64,000 nt of DNA, from NCBI GenBank assembly GCA_030998225.1, contig JAPYXD010000469.1:1364001-1428000 (forward strand). The letters are read 5' to 3'. The notes under the pieces are model-generated. The model was given only the letters and a program-made list of their open reading frames with translations, was not told the origin of the DNA and did not search any database. The position numbers were made by a program, and so were the translations under genes. The DNA comes from Diplolepis rosae (taxonomy: Eukaryota; Arthropoda; Insecta; Hymenoptera; Diplolepididae). Positions 49,501-55,321 of the stretch are shown here, one piece after another (position 1 is the first letter of the stretch; every line of letters begins with the position of its first letter).

Positions 49501-50889
49501 CTGTTGAAGCATATATGGAAAAGGTTAATGACACAGGAAAACAGGAGTGAAAAGATGCATTTTCTCAATAGATTTTGAGAATGTTCAAGTGTATTAAAAC
49601 TCTGGGAGACTACTTTAAAAAGGTATGAGAGGTGATGTCTTAATGTATCTATTCTATCAAAAGATACTAAAAACTTTTGCAGCAATTAACCTACGTATTA
49701 TTTCGATCCCTTTATTGGATTCTTGACCTTCTTATAACTTAAGTCGATAAAGTCGCAGGAAGTGACATGCAAATAGGCTTAATCTTTGAAACTATAATGT
49801 ATTTCAAAAAAGTGTAGGTGTGAATATGTTCATCTCCTGAAGATACATAGTTTTCAAAAAATAATTTTTTTAATGGCGTATGGTTACCTTCTTCTTTGTT
49901 TAGAAGTTAATTTTGGTTCAAATTTAGTTGCTTTTGTTTTCAAAGGTTCAAATCTTTCCGATTTTCTGGGAGAACTTAAGATTGTAGTGATATAAATTTT
50001 AATTCTTTGTAAACAACATTTTTTTCTTACTAAGCATGTAGTTTTTATTCAAATAGCTCTAATAAAAAATGAAATTTCCGAAATAATTTAGCGTTTGGCA
50101 GGAAACACCTGAAACCGAACTGCTCGTTCAAAGCAACCGCACATATTCTTATTACCACAAAGTCAATTTAGTCAGATTAAACCATGATTTTCGTTAGTCT
50201 GTAGCTAATCCAAAAGTTTGGTTGGAAGAACTCCACTTTTGATCATGAGAACCAAACCTTTTTTTTCGTGAGATTTCGAAATAGACGAGAATAAAGAAGA
50301 TATTCACGGGTTAATATTCGGTTGGATTTCATATGATAAAAGGGCGAATTTATGACAGTAACCTCAACCTAATATAAGCAAGGGCAGATTTTACATGCTC
50401 ATTCTGGTAGACCCTTTTCATTAAACCAACTGAAATACTTCTAGAGTATTCGACCAATTAAAGAGATCATCAATCAATTTAAGAGTGGGAATAAATAACC
50501 TACATGCTAGAAAGGTTACCGAGTGGACACTCAATGAATGCATAGTATAAATTTACAAATTATTTTTGAAATAGTTATAAAGCAAAAGAAGTTTTTTATT
50601 TTTCTAGACATTTTCAAATCAATTTCCTTTGAATACTAACTTAAAATATGAGGGATTTGTAAAACTGTTAGGACACAAATTTCACAAATTTTGGCTCCCA
50701 TAGAGGATTAAAATTTGAATTACAGTACAAAAGTGAATAGTATTTCTTGGGGAAAGCTCTACAATGAGTTCTGAGATATTTTTGATAATGCTTACCTGCA
50801 ATACAGTCGTTAAAATCCACGTGAAATCTGCTAGGATGTAAGTCAACATCAAATGTGAATGAATATTATTTCTTAGACATCTTAGTTCC
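19507..50889 (-). CDS. DH44R: Class B GPCR, CRF-like diuretic hormone (DH44) receptor, 5-prime end missing
   Basis: Eight minus-strand exons with GT-AG borders and matching phases were found: 50796-50889 (TM2), 43273-43366 (TM3), 40563-40643 (TM3/TM4), 38716-38792 (TM4/ECL2), 31787-31906 (ECL2/TM5), 31468-31653 (ICL3/TM6), 21002-21156 (TM7) and 19507-19642 (tail, stop TGA). Diagnostic stretches are [74 protein letters not shown] and [15 protein letters not shown]. The [19 protein letters not shown] signature points to the insect CRF-like DH44 receptor, rather than the calcitonin-like DH31 or PDF receptors. Such receptors couple to cAMP signalling and control fluid secretion and feeding. Exons for the extracellular hormone-binding domain and TM1 were not found. 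The introns, up to about 10 kb, are packed with mobile elements. Assignment to a particular DH44R paralogue is not possible here. Confidence 0.88.
20497..20591. mobile_element. 95-bp TA-flanked MITE in receptor intron
   Basis: The inverted ends AGGTCTTTTTCGA(T/A)GAAGTCAT lie between two TA dinucleotides (20495-20496 and 20592-20593). Noncoding. Confidence 0.7.
20637..20793. repeat. Imperfect inverted repeat, probable small MITE
   Basis: The left end GTACTTGACTCCTGGAT is mirrored by GTACTTAACTTCTGGAT at the right, with a second inverted pair (TCCTTGACTG / CAGTCAAGGA) nearer the centre. Noncoding. Confidence 0.55.
21222..22458. mobile_element. 1.24-kb foldback element close to the TM7 exon
   Basis: Two arms of about 600 bp are inverted copies meeting near 21840-21870. 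The outer ends CAATTGAGGAGTTATATTC are mirrored. The open frames at 21577-21873 (plus) and 21847-22095 (minus) are the same arm read from each side and have no recognisable domain, so I do not call them genes. The element begins 66 bp upstream of the acceptor of the TM7 exon. Confidence 0.8.
22739..23165. repeat. Short tandem repeat of a GGACAAARTAGGACAGAAAA unit within a dispersed repeat
   Basis: About three to four copies of a roughly 32-bp unit occur at 22770-22890. The segment begins with GGGTGACCATAATT, which resembles the end of a dispersed hAT-type repeat (GGGTGACCATA). The other end was not identified. Confidence 0.5.
23483..24224 (-). mobile_element. Tc1/mariner-like element (DUF4817/IS630-type), deletion derivative
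   Basis: TA-flanked element 23485-24222. Its inverted ends are AAGGGTTTCCCAATAAGGGT (left) and AGGGTTTCCCAATAGGGGTG (right, read inward). A minus-strand frame at 23769-24110 begins [20 protein letters not shown], the helix-turn-helix start of this transposase type, and reaches a second helix region ([14 protein letters not shown]). Downstream, after a frame change near 23770, the segment [20 protein letters not shown]... reaches [10 protein letters not shown], which contains the first catalytic Asp, then breaks off. The remaining catalytic part is deleted. The same ends recur at 35745 and 52795. Confidence 0.8.
24225..24972. other. AT-rich intronic sequence with a dispersed GC-rich motif
   Basis: Mostly featureless. 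At about 24748-24830 a segment with GCGCGCTTCGCTCGC ... AATTTAAGCGCGCC resembles one at about 41000-41060, so this is a dispersed repeat fragment. Confidence 0.4.
24973..25720. mobile_element. Foldback / long-TIR element in receptor intron
   Basis: Arms of about 235 bp (24973-25209 and 25487-25720) are inverted copies, with ends GTTTCCAACATCTGAAAATT-like. The 277-bp AT-rich spacer has no coding; the open frame at 25434-25619 lies mostly inside the right arm and is not a gene. Confidence 0.75.
26109..27040. mobile_element. 928-bp TA-flanked element with ATATCTxAGATATT-like internal repeats
   Basis: The ends CACGGAGAAAAATGGATATT are mirrored and flanked by TA (26109-26110 and 27039-27040). Between about 26130 and 26440 the sequence is a degenerate series of GATATT/AATATC words, many as short palindromes. 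No protein coding. Confidence 0.8.
27340..27530 (-). pseudogene. Mariner transposase N-terminal fragment
   Basis: The minus strand reads [16 protein letters not shown], the signature of the second helix of the mariner DNA-binding domain. After a stop and frameshift come residues of the CREW.xKFKNGEFD type. It ends before any catalytic motif. It is closest in type to the other decayed mariner at 36420-37362. Confidence 0.7.
27531..29460. other. Intronic dispersed repeats, no gene
   Basis: AT-rich. The stretch 28750-29460 has the texture of an old dispersed repeat; for example GTCGAAAGCGTCTTTTCTTC at 29317 resembles about 10640. It continues on the other side of the 29469-30956 element (from 30965), which shows that the element inserted into it. 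No open frame has recognisable domains. Confidence 0.45.
29476..30000 (+). repeat. Tandem array, three copies of about 167 bp with repeated TIR motif
   Basis: Units start near 29476, 29642 and 29810 and are almost identical. The motif ATGTCGTATCCCACA (with small variants) occurs seven times here and once inverted at the far end of the element. That is a typical layout of transposase-binding sites, which is an inference. Confidence 0.85.
30090..30600 (+). pseudogene. Lysine-rich open-frame remnant inside the 8-bp-TSD element
   Basis: A frame starting with ATG at about 30090 ([17 protein letters not shown]) shifts near 30165. It continues through 30222-30437 ([20 protein letters not shown]) and a Lys-rich part, then a stop and another Lys/Arg-rich stretch. 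I do not recognise a domain. Its place inside the element suggests a decayed element-encoded protein. Confidence 0.4.
30966..31467. other. Intronic sequence, no recognised feature
   Basis: The first part continues the dispersed repeat interrupted at 29461. The rest is AT-rich receptor intron. Confidence 0.4.
32168..33110 (-). mobile_element. Tc1/mariner-like (DUF4817-type) element remnant with nested repeats
   Basis: The ends GGGCCATCTGTTACC are inverted (left about 32175, right about 33104), with TA near both borders. On the minus strand 32580 down to about 32290 encodes [20 protein letters not shown] and [20 protein letters not shown], the C-terminal catalytic part (the [18 protein letters not shown] segment) of DUF4817-type transposases, with a stop in the tail. 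The N-terminal half is missing. A MITE lies inside at 32790-33062. Confidence 0.7.
32790..33062. mobile_element. MITE made of repeated ATCAGT/ACTGAT words
   Basis: The ends CTCTCTAAATCTGAATCAG (left) and its mirror with one change (right) bound 273 bp. The interior contains nine ATCAGT and six ACTGAT hexamers, several combined as CACTGATTCATCAGTG palindromes. Noncoding. Nested in the 32168-33110 element. Confidence 0.8.
33111..33607. other. Intronic sequence, no recognised feature
   Basis: AT-rich; no coding or inverted ends recognised. Confidence 0.4.
33608..33916. mobile_element. MITE with about 130-bp TIRs
   Basis: ACACGCAGAAAAAAGATCAG at the left is mirrored at the right by a copy reading ACACGCAGAGAAAAGATCAG. 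The pairing continues through GTAAAATTTAC and CTGTTAATTAAACTGAAC. The centre is at about 33750. Noncoding. Confidence 0.8.
34261..35141 (+). mobile_element. Mariner element, decayed, TA-flanked
   Basis: Element 34263-35139. Its inverted ends share the core TCAATAAGTTC(A/G)TAGGATGAC and are flanked by TA. The plus strand encodes a mariner transposase in two frames: 34442-34687 ([14 protein letters not shown]... the DNA-binding start) and 34665-35075 ([13 protein letters not shown] with the second catalytic Asp region, then [14 protein letters not shown] with the third Asp of the D,D34D triad). The middle part with the first Asp is deleted, and the two frames are out of register. Confidence 0.85.
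35142..35742. other. Intronic sequence, no recognised feature
   Basis: No coding or terminal repeats recognised. Confidence 0.4.
35743..37468 (+). mobile_element. DUF4817-type Tc1/mariner deletion derivative carrying a nested mariner
   Basis: Element 35745-37466 flanked by TA, with ends AAGGGTTTTTCAATAGGGGT and a mirrored AAGGGTATATCAATAAGAGT. The plus strand has the start [12 protein letters not shown] (35860), then jumps directly to [11 protein letters not shown] and later to [18 protein letters not shown] (about 36186-36230) and [14 protein letters not shown]. Two internal blocks are therefore deleted, including the first catalytic Asp region. The copy at 52795-54926 shows the same joins. 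A separate mariner (36420-37362) is inserted near its 3-prime end. Confidence 0.8.
36418..37364 (-). mobile_element. Decayed mariner nested in the DUF4817-type element
   Basis: Element 36420-37362 with TA duplications. The ends TTGGGAGAACAAATTAATTC and TTAAGAGTACAAATTAGTTT are inverted copies of each other. The minus strand encodes [20 protein letters not shown] and [15 protein letters not shown] (DNA-binding domain). Later come frame-shifted remnants of the catalytic C-terminal part. There are many stops, so it is inactive. Confidence 0.8.
37469..38715. other. Intronic sequence with weak repeats
   Basis: At about 38158-38280 a degenerate inverted pair resembles the MITE at 12247-12428. At 38296-38338 is a simple hairpin (GAAAAAAAAGTTC / GAACTTTTTTTTTC). 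No gene recognised. Confidence 0.4.
38930..39845. mobile_element. Element with about 195-bp inverted ends, receptor intron
   Basis: 38932-39125 and about 39650-39843 are inverted copies (outer end GTGCGTCAATCTTCCCTGAG, inner end ...GTAAAGCG). The AT-rich interior of about 520 bp contains a tRNA-derived unit on the minus strand adjoining the right arm. The frame at 38942-39256 is the arm read through and has no recognisable domain. Confidence 0.75.
39582..39651 (-). ncRNA. tRNA-derived Pol III unit (tRNA pseudogene or SINE head)
   Basis: On the minus strand an A box TGGCGTAATGG is followed by a B box GGTTCAATTC at tRNA-like spacing. An oligo-T run directly follows the GCCGGTGATA end, as in a Pol III terminator. 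The T-stem pairs poorly, and the expected acceptor stem does not pair because the 5-prime side runs into the inverted repeat. I therefore read it as a truncated tRNA or SINE head, not a working tRNA gene. Confidence 0.6.
39846..40562. other. Intronic sequence, no recognised feature
   Basis: AT-rich, no coding or terminal repeats recognised. Confidence 0.4.
40724..40922. mobile_element. 199-bp MITE with about 41-bp TIRs
   Basis: ATATATGTGGCGTGGAACGA at the left is mirrored at the right (TCGTTCCACGCCACATATAT). The pairing extends to the GGCTAACAGCACC / GGTGCTGTTAGCC pair. Open frames at 40729-40965 and 40775-40957 are incidental. Confidence 0.8.
41346..42388. mobile_element. Foldback element flanked by TTAA, with a nested insertion
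   Basis: Element 41350-42384. Its ends GGG(T/G)GTAGCACCGTGTGACG are mirrored, with TTAA on both sides (41346-41349 and 42385-42388). The arms pair over about 380 bp each, including poly-G/poly-C tracts (G17 near 41831, C14 near 42157). The left arm is interrupted at about 41409-41687 by an unrelated insertion. The frames at 41782-42012 and 42048-42239 are the two arms. Confidence 0.8.
41409..41687. mobile_element. Insertion within the left foldback arm, ATAGTATATTAC-type ends
   Basis: Comparison of the two foldback arms shows that this segment is extra. It begins ATAGTATATTACATTACAAG and contains the mirrored GTAATGTATACTATT at about 41531. The 59938-60049 element has similar ends. Noncoding. 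Confidence 0.6.
42389..43127. mobile_element. Second foldback element, immediately adjacent
   Basis: Arms of about 290 bp are inverted copies (AATCGGGCCTATTTTTCGG ... mirrored at about 43070-43091) around a spacer at about 42695-42820. Outer ends are GGGGAGGTTCTACACTT and, mirrored, GGGGGAGTCTCCGG. It shares the TTAA at 42385-42388 with its neighbour on one side; no TTAA is seen directly at the other end. Confidence 0.75.
43867..44791 (+). mobile_element. Mariner element, 921 bp, TA-flanked
   Basis: Element 43869-44789 with near-perfect inverted ends CCAGGTGTACAAGTATGAAA (left) and the mirrored copy (right), flanked by TA. It carries one open frame, described separately. Short overall length relative to about 1.3 kb for full mariners reflects an internal deletion. 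Confidence 0.9.
44042..44623 (+). CDS. Internally deleted mariner transposase, open frame of 193 residues
   Basis: The frame starts [18 protein letters not shown] and has the DNA-binding domain ([32 protein letters not shown]). At residue 79 (KFED) it jumps to [18 protein letters not shown] of the catalytic domain. It retains [12 protein letters not shown] and [17 protein letters not shown], the second and third acidic positions of the D,D34D triad. The block with the first catalytic Asp is missing, without loss of frame. A stop at 44621-44623 precedes a still readable tail ([17 protein letters not shown]), so the C-terminus is also cut. It cannot catalyse transposition but keeps the DNA-binding region. 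Full family members are about 340-350 residues. Confidence 0.85.
   Translation: MSIFVPSNYDLRTSLIFCYQLKKSALEAHRMLVEAYGQHALGKTQCFEWFKKFKNGNFDVRNEDRAKPPKKFEDWDQKGVIWFDLLKPGETVTGQRYQQQLADLNRALRQKRPQYQTRQHKVIFLDDNAPAHRTKKTRELVNSYSWEALHHAAYSPDLTPSDYHLFSSMGHTLAEQRFDSYENVKKWLDDWFD
44792..46780. other. AT-rich receptor intron, no recognised feature
   Basis: I see no coding, RNA or clear terminal repeats. The short frame at 45632-45826 has no domain-like features. Confidence 0.45.
46779..46920. mobile_element. 138-bp TA-flanked MITE
   Basis: Element 46781-46918, with TA on both sides. CACTTTAGCAATTTTTGCGA is mirrored by CACAACAGCAATTTTCGCTA at the right. Noncoding. Confidence 0.75.
47050..47423 (-). 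pseudogene. Truncated mariner, N-terminal end
   Basis: This is nearly the same as the right part of the 53301-54589 element. It covers the minus-strand start codon region ([18 protein letters not shown]), leader and outer end (AAACACCCTAG at about 47411-47421). Part of the DNA-binding region and everything downstream is deleted. Confidence 0.75.
47784..47887. mobile_element. 96-bp TTAA-flanked MITE
   Basis: Element 47788-47883, with TTAA on both sides. The ends CCAGTTAAG(T/C)GTG are inverted. It fits a piggyBac-type non-autonomous element. Confidence 0.7.
48338..49467 (+). pseudogene. Mariner transposase pseudogene split by a foldback
   Basis: The frame begins [20 protein letters not shown] and runs to SNWFRELR at about 48490, where the foldback 48494-49069 interrupts it. 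It resumes with [36 protein letters not shown] and [17 protein letters not shown], which contains the first catalytic Asp. Frameshifts and a stop (near 49325) are present, and the sequence breaks off before the second Asp. It is inactive. Confidence 0.85.
48492..49071. mobile_element. 576-bp TA-flanked foldback inserted in the mariner pseudogene
   Basis: Element 48494-49069. CCCTAGTGAACTGGCTGAAC at the left is mirrored by CTCTAGCGAACTGGCTGAAC at the right, with TA on both sides. The arms pair over about 215-280 bp. The right arm carries a short internal tandem copy of ACGATAGCT. Confidence 0.85.
49468..50795. other. Receptor intron, no recognised feature
   Basis: AT-rich; short open frames have no domain-like pattern. 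Confidence 0.4.
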
Positions 50890-52012
50890 CTGAAACATAT
50901 TTTTAGAGTCATGAACAATATGAAAACAAATCAACTGGTGTATTTTATGATAAGAAAACAAATATTTCTACAAAAAAAAGCTATAATGTTATAATTAAAA
51001 ATAATACCGGCAAGGAAATAAAGAGGAGAAAAGAGCAATTAACAGATATTATAGAGAGAATAATAAATAGATATATCTTGTGGCAAATAAAAGTTTTAAT
51101 ATATAGGGATATAAACTTAAATGAACGATGTAATATTCCTCCTTCGTCTCAGGGACGAAAGGCAGTAAAACTATACGAGCATCACAAGGCAAAACTGAAA
51201 ATATAAAACGATTTCTGCTCAAACATAAAAGCAGTTGAGAAAATATATGGATATAATAAAATAAACAAGAACGAGGAAAAATGATTATATTTTACTTGAA
51301 ACACCAGTTTGAAGCCTGTTAAAAAAATCTAGCTACTTTTTCATCTACAATGAATACGATTGTGAGTTTTCGCTTGGGATTCGAAGTAGGATACAAAATG
51401 CCAATAAATTGATTTGCATCAATAACTTTTAGCTGGTCTTTAAAAACCTATAATTCACTTCCTCATAACATAGAGACGACATTGTAGGTTTGACAATTTC
51501 CAAATTCTAAAAATATGTATTTTCAAATCTCTCCACACCAACTAAAGTATAATTAATAATGGCCTTTTAAACAATCTATGTATATATTGCGTATTTAATA
51601 TCCATTTGCGTTAAATATCTAGAAATTTACTTTCCTATATCCTGGAAGAAAGAAATCGGGTCAAGGCAAAGAAAAACCGATTCGGTGAGTGAATAATAGT
51701 ATAATACTTAATTGTGCAATTTTATATAAAAAGTAAAATATATAACTGCATAAAACTTCAATCAGCGGAAACATAAAATTGTTCCTCTTTTGAGTAAAAG
51801 AACTAATTGATACTTAAGTTGTCGAAATATTGAACAATTCTAAACTGAAAATGAAGAGATTTTTTCTTGAATTTAGTGAAAAATAACAAAATTTCCTCAA
51901 ATTTTATATTGATTTTACGAAATTAAAATTGTATAAAATTTCAGATACATTTAGAATTCATTCGGAATTTTCTATTAGCATGCGGTGACAAAATAACAAA
52001 AATACACTGGGA
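50890..52012. other. Region upstream of the TM2 exon
   Basis: I searched for a minus-strand exon with TM1 or the Cys-rich hormone-binding domain that would splice (phase 2) into the TM2 exon, and did not find one. Confidence 0.4.
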
Positions 52013-52485
52013 AAAAAAACCGTCAGGTTATATAGAAAATCCCGTTGCATTGACGGGAAGGAGCATCGGCGCCTTTACAACGTTAGGTTAACGTGCTGCC
52101 ATCGCCAATGTAGCGTTGAAAACTCACGTTAATCCAGCTATGTCAGCCCCGTCAATTCACCGGGAATGTTAACGCTGGAACGCCGTGTTATTTGAAAATA
52201 TTACACGATGACGCAATTTTATATCCATAATAAAATTGGCAATGCTTTACTTTTAAATACCAATATATAATAAGGAAAACATTTATTAGGAAAACAAAAG
52301 AACTGAAAAGAACAATCGCGAGTATTGCCACAGCTGATAATTTTTGGGTGATTTTACGTTGGCTCTACCGTCAGTGCAACGTTGAATAGCACCGGTGATT
52401 CACCGGGCCAGCAACGCTACACCAACGTGAAATTGGCGACGGGACTCCTTCCCGTTGATTACACCATATTTTTTTTCCCAGTGTA
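52013..52485. mobile_element. 469-bp TA-flanked MITE with CACTGGGAAAAAAAA ends
   Basis: Element 52015-52483. CACTGGGAAAAAAAA is perfectly inverted at both ends, with TA outside. The interior contains several AACGTTA and CACCGGG words but no coding. Confidence 0.8.
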
Positions 52486-53298
52486 CTTATAGTTGCAACA
52501 TGGCAACAGTTACGTTACCATTCAATTATTCGGAAGGAACTTCATGTCATTTTATTTCGATTTCCACTCCTTATTTTAGTGCTCTGTGGAAAGCTGATGA
52601 TGTGAAAAGTTTGTAACACCACTTGCTCATAATCTTGAGTATATGGTACATAAGTTTACTACAAATGAGCTTTATACATGGCTTAAGCATATCGGAGCTA
52701 CGTTAAATTTACGTCTAATAGCTCTCAACTCTTAACCGATGTCGAGAATTTGCCTACTTGACTCCAGGACATTTTTCATTCGGAACTCCTATTAAAAGGT
52801 TTTTTAGTAGGGGTCATGTGTTTCCAAATCAACAATGCGGCCATATTTAAAATGTCAAAATACTGTATCACTGCCAATTGTATTAAGTAAGGTTCGTAAT
52901 TTAATCATGAAAATATACACTACCCAACAATACTCGAAAATTATCCAATTTTTTTTATCAAAATAATCGTTCTTTTATTGCTACTGATCGTAGACTTCTT
53001 CCCATTTATGGTCTCTGGATCGGTAAATAAGCAAAATTGTCGATACTGGTCTGATGCCAATCCACAAATAATTTACGAGGAACCTTTATATTCCATAAAT
53101 TAAACATTTGGTATAGTTTGTGGCACGGTGACATCATCAGTCCTTATTTTTTGAAAATTAGAAAGAAGTTCCCGTTATTTTCAATTGTGAGTGGTACAAA
53201 TCGATGATAACGAACTTTTTATGGCCCTAATTGGAAGATATTGATTTAAGAAACATATGGTTTTAACAAGACGCTGCTTAGTCACATACAGCCGGTGC

Positions 53299-54591
53299 TA
53301 CTGGAGTGTTTGATATTAACGTGATAAGATGAACAAGAAATTATTTTTTCGCAAAATTCGGTTTTATATCTCAATGTACTCGCCTTTTAGGTCGATACAG
53401 CGAGTCCGATGATCTTTCAATTTTTCTATGCCTTCCAGATGACACGATTTGTCAAACCATTCAAAATACCCTTCTGTTTCCCATTCAACTTCTTCGTTCA
53501 ACTCAAAACTCCTACCACACAGACATCTCTTGAAGTTTAGAAACAGATAGTAGTCACTGGGGGCAAAGTCTGGAGGATACGGTGGATGCAGGAGCGATTC
53601 GAAACCCAATTCCTACTTTTTAGCCTGTGTAATGGTCGATGTGTAAGATGGTGCATTGTCATCATGAAAAAGGATGTTTTTCTTCTTCAAATTTGGCCGT
53701 TTCTTCCCAGATTCGTCAACCAATCGATTTATTAATGCACCATAATATGCTCCAGTAATCGTCTTTCCTTTCTCAAGGTAGTCACTCAAGATTACTCCAT
53801 GTCCCAAAAAACATTAACCACAACTTTCCCAGACGATTGTAGCGTGTTCGGACGCTTCAGTGCACTTTCACCAGGTTTAAGCCACCGTTTCGACCCTTCA
53901 CGTGATTCCGGAGTATAGTGATAAACCCATATTTCATCTATCGTCAGAGATCGACGCAAAAACTTTTTCGGATAGCGGTTAAAATAGGCCAAATTTTTCT
54001 CCGAAGGGGTCACATGAATGCGTTTTCGGTCGATTATGAGCAATCGCGGCATCGATCCTGCACAAAGCTTTCTCATGCACAGATGTGTGTGCAAAATATT
54101 GACCACACGCTCAATAGAGATGGATACGATCTTAACTATCTCACGCGCTTTCACTTTCGGGTCATTCAAAACAATATCACGGATTTTATTGATCATTTCA
54201 GGTGTAATGATCTCATTTGGACAACCTGGACTTTGTATGATTTCTGTGCTTGAAATGACTACAACGAAATTCAGTAAACCACTTCTGAATCATTCCATAC
54301 GACGGAGCAGAGTCCGAATAATATTTATCGAGCTTGGCCTTGGTTTCTGATAAGGTTTTTCCACGCAAAAAGTAGTGTTTAATCAACACACGAAATTCAC
54401 TTTTTTCCATATTTGCAAAAAATTCGGAGGTTAATTACTTTTAGACATTGTAAGTTGTAAACTAATTAATGGATTTGGCTCAAATTTTGACAAAAGAGGT
54501 ATGAAGGATGGAACTTCTCAACAATGATAGCTGTTTGTTATTAGTGGCGACCTCCCATAGCAATATCACGTCAGCATGAAACACCCTAGTA
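53299..54591 (-). mobile_element. Near full-length mariner, TA-flanked
   Basis: Element 53301-54589 (1,289 bp), the normal size for mariner. Ends CTGGAGTGTTTGATATTAAC and CTAGGGTGTTTCATGCTGAC are inverted copies, with TA on each side. Confidence 0.85.
53364..54410 (-). pseudogene. Mariner transposase pseudogene
   Basis: Reading on the minus strand: [20 protein letters not shown] (start at 54410), then after a frame change ITPEMINKIRDIVLNDPKVK, the first acidic motif as IDEIWVYHYTPESREGSK, FLEKGKTI-like linker, ILFHDDNAPSYTS with the second Asp, and [15 protein letters not shown] with the third Asp. Spacing agrees with D,D34D. At least two frame changes (near 54200 and 53800) and a stop near 53612 inactivate it. 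It is the longest mariner coding remnant in the window and nearly identical to the fragment at 47050-47423. Confidence 0.88.
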
Positions 54592-54928
54592 CAATCAATT
54601 TATTGCGTAAAAAGTTCGGAGGGTCAATAATTTCAAGAAATTCAGATATCTAATGGCCTCCAAGAAGATGTGATTCAATTTCTTTGGACTTCTTCTTGTG
54701 GGGTCAATTTCAAGAAATAAGGCCTGATTTATTGAATAGTGGTCGAAATTTGCACTGAACGTATTTAACTCCGTAAGAGGAGCAGAGACGGCAATTTGAA
54801 TGATATTTTTTTCAGAATATAGTTGCATCGATTGTACTTCAAGATAAAATAAATATTGTTGCCCTACCTCATTCCAATTTTGTTTTATTTTTTAAAAAAA
54901 CATATCATTCTCATGGGGAAACCCTTCA

Positions 54929-55321
54929 CAAGTCCATGGAGAAAAATGTAAATCAGAAGAATTTAAAAGATTACCAGGAATCAGGAATGATTACACAAAA
55001 AAAGAAGAGAGTATTTGACAGCAAAGGATTAGCTGTCTTTGAAGTACACCGACCATTTTCTTCATAAATAATGCTTTAAAACTTCTCTAACTTTCATAGC
55101 GATTGGATGGGTAGAACGTACTTTAAAAAATCGAAAATATTACGCGTATAGGTTGCAGTACCCCGGCCGCAACACAGGGTACTCGTAACTCGTACATGAA
55201 CATTTAAGCATTCATTTGTTTTGTCATTTCAAGTGTTCTTGTTTACTTCACTTCGCTTGATTTTTCCGTTGAAAAAATTATAGTATTATATTTTTTCAAT
55301 AAGAGAACTTTTTCTGATTAT
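54929..55321. other. Interval between the Tc1/mariner element and the viral insertion
   Basis: No feature recognised. Confidence 0.4.

Larger units (their letters stand above)
52793..54928 (+). mobile_element. DUF4817-type Tc1/mariner deletion derivative carrying a nested mariner, second copy
   Basis: Ends AAAGGTTTTTTAGTAGGGGT and, mirrored, AAGGGTTTCCCCATGAGAAT. The body matches the 35745-37466 element, including the same internal joins, and is broken by stops. It is split at about 53300 by a mariner (53301-54589) and resumes at about 54640 with the CCTCCAAGAAG...GGACTTCTTCTTGTGGGG segment. Confidence 0.75.
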
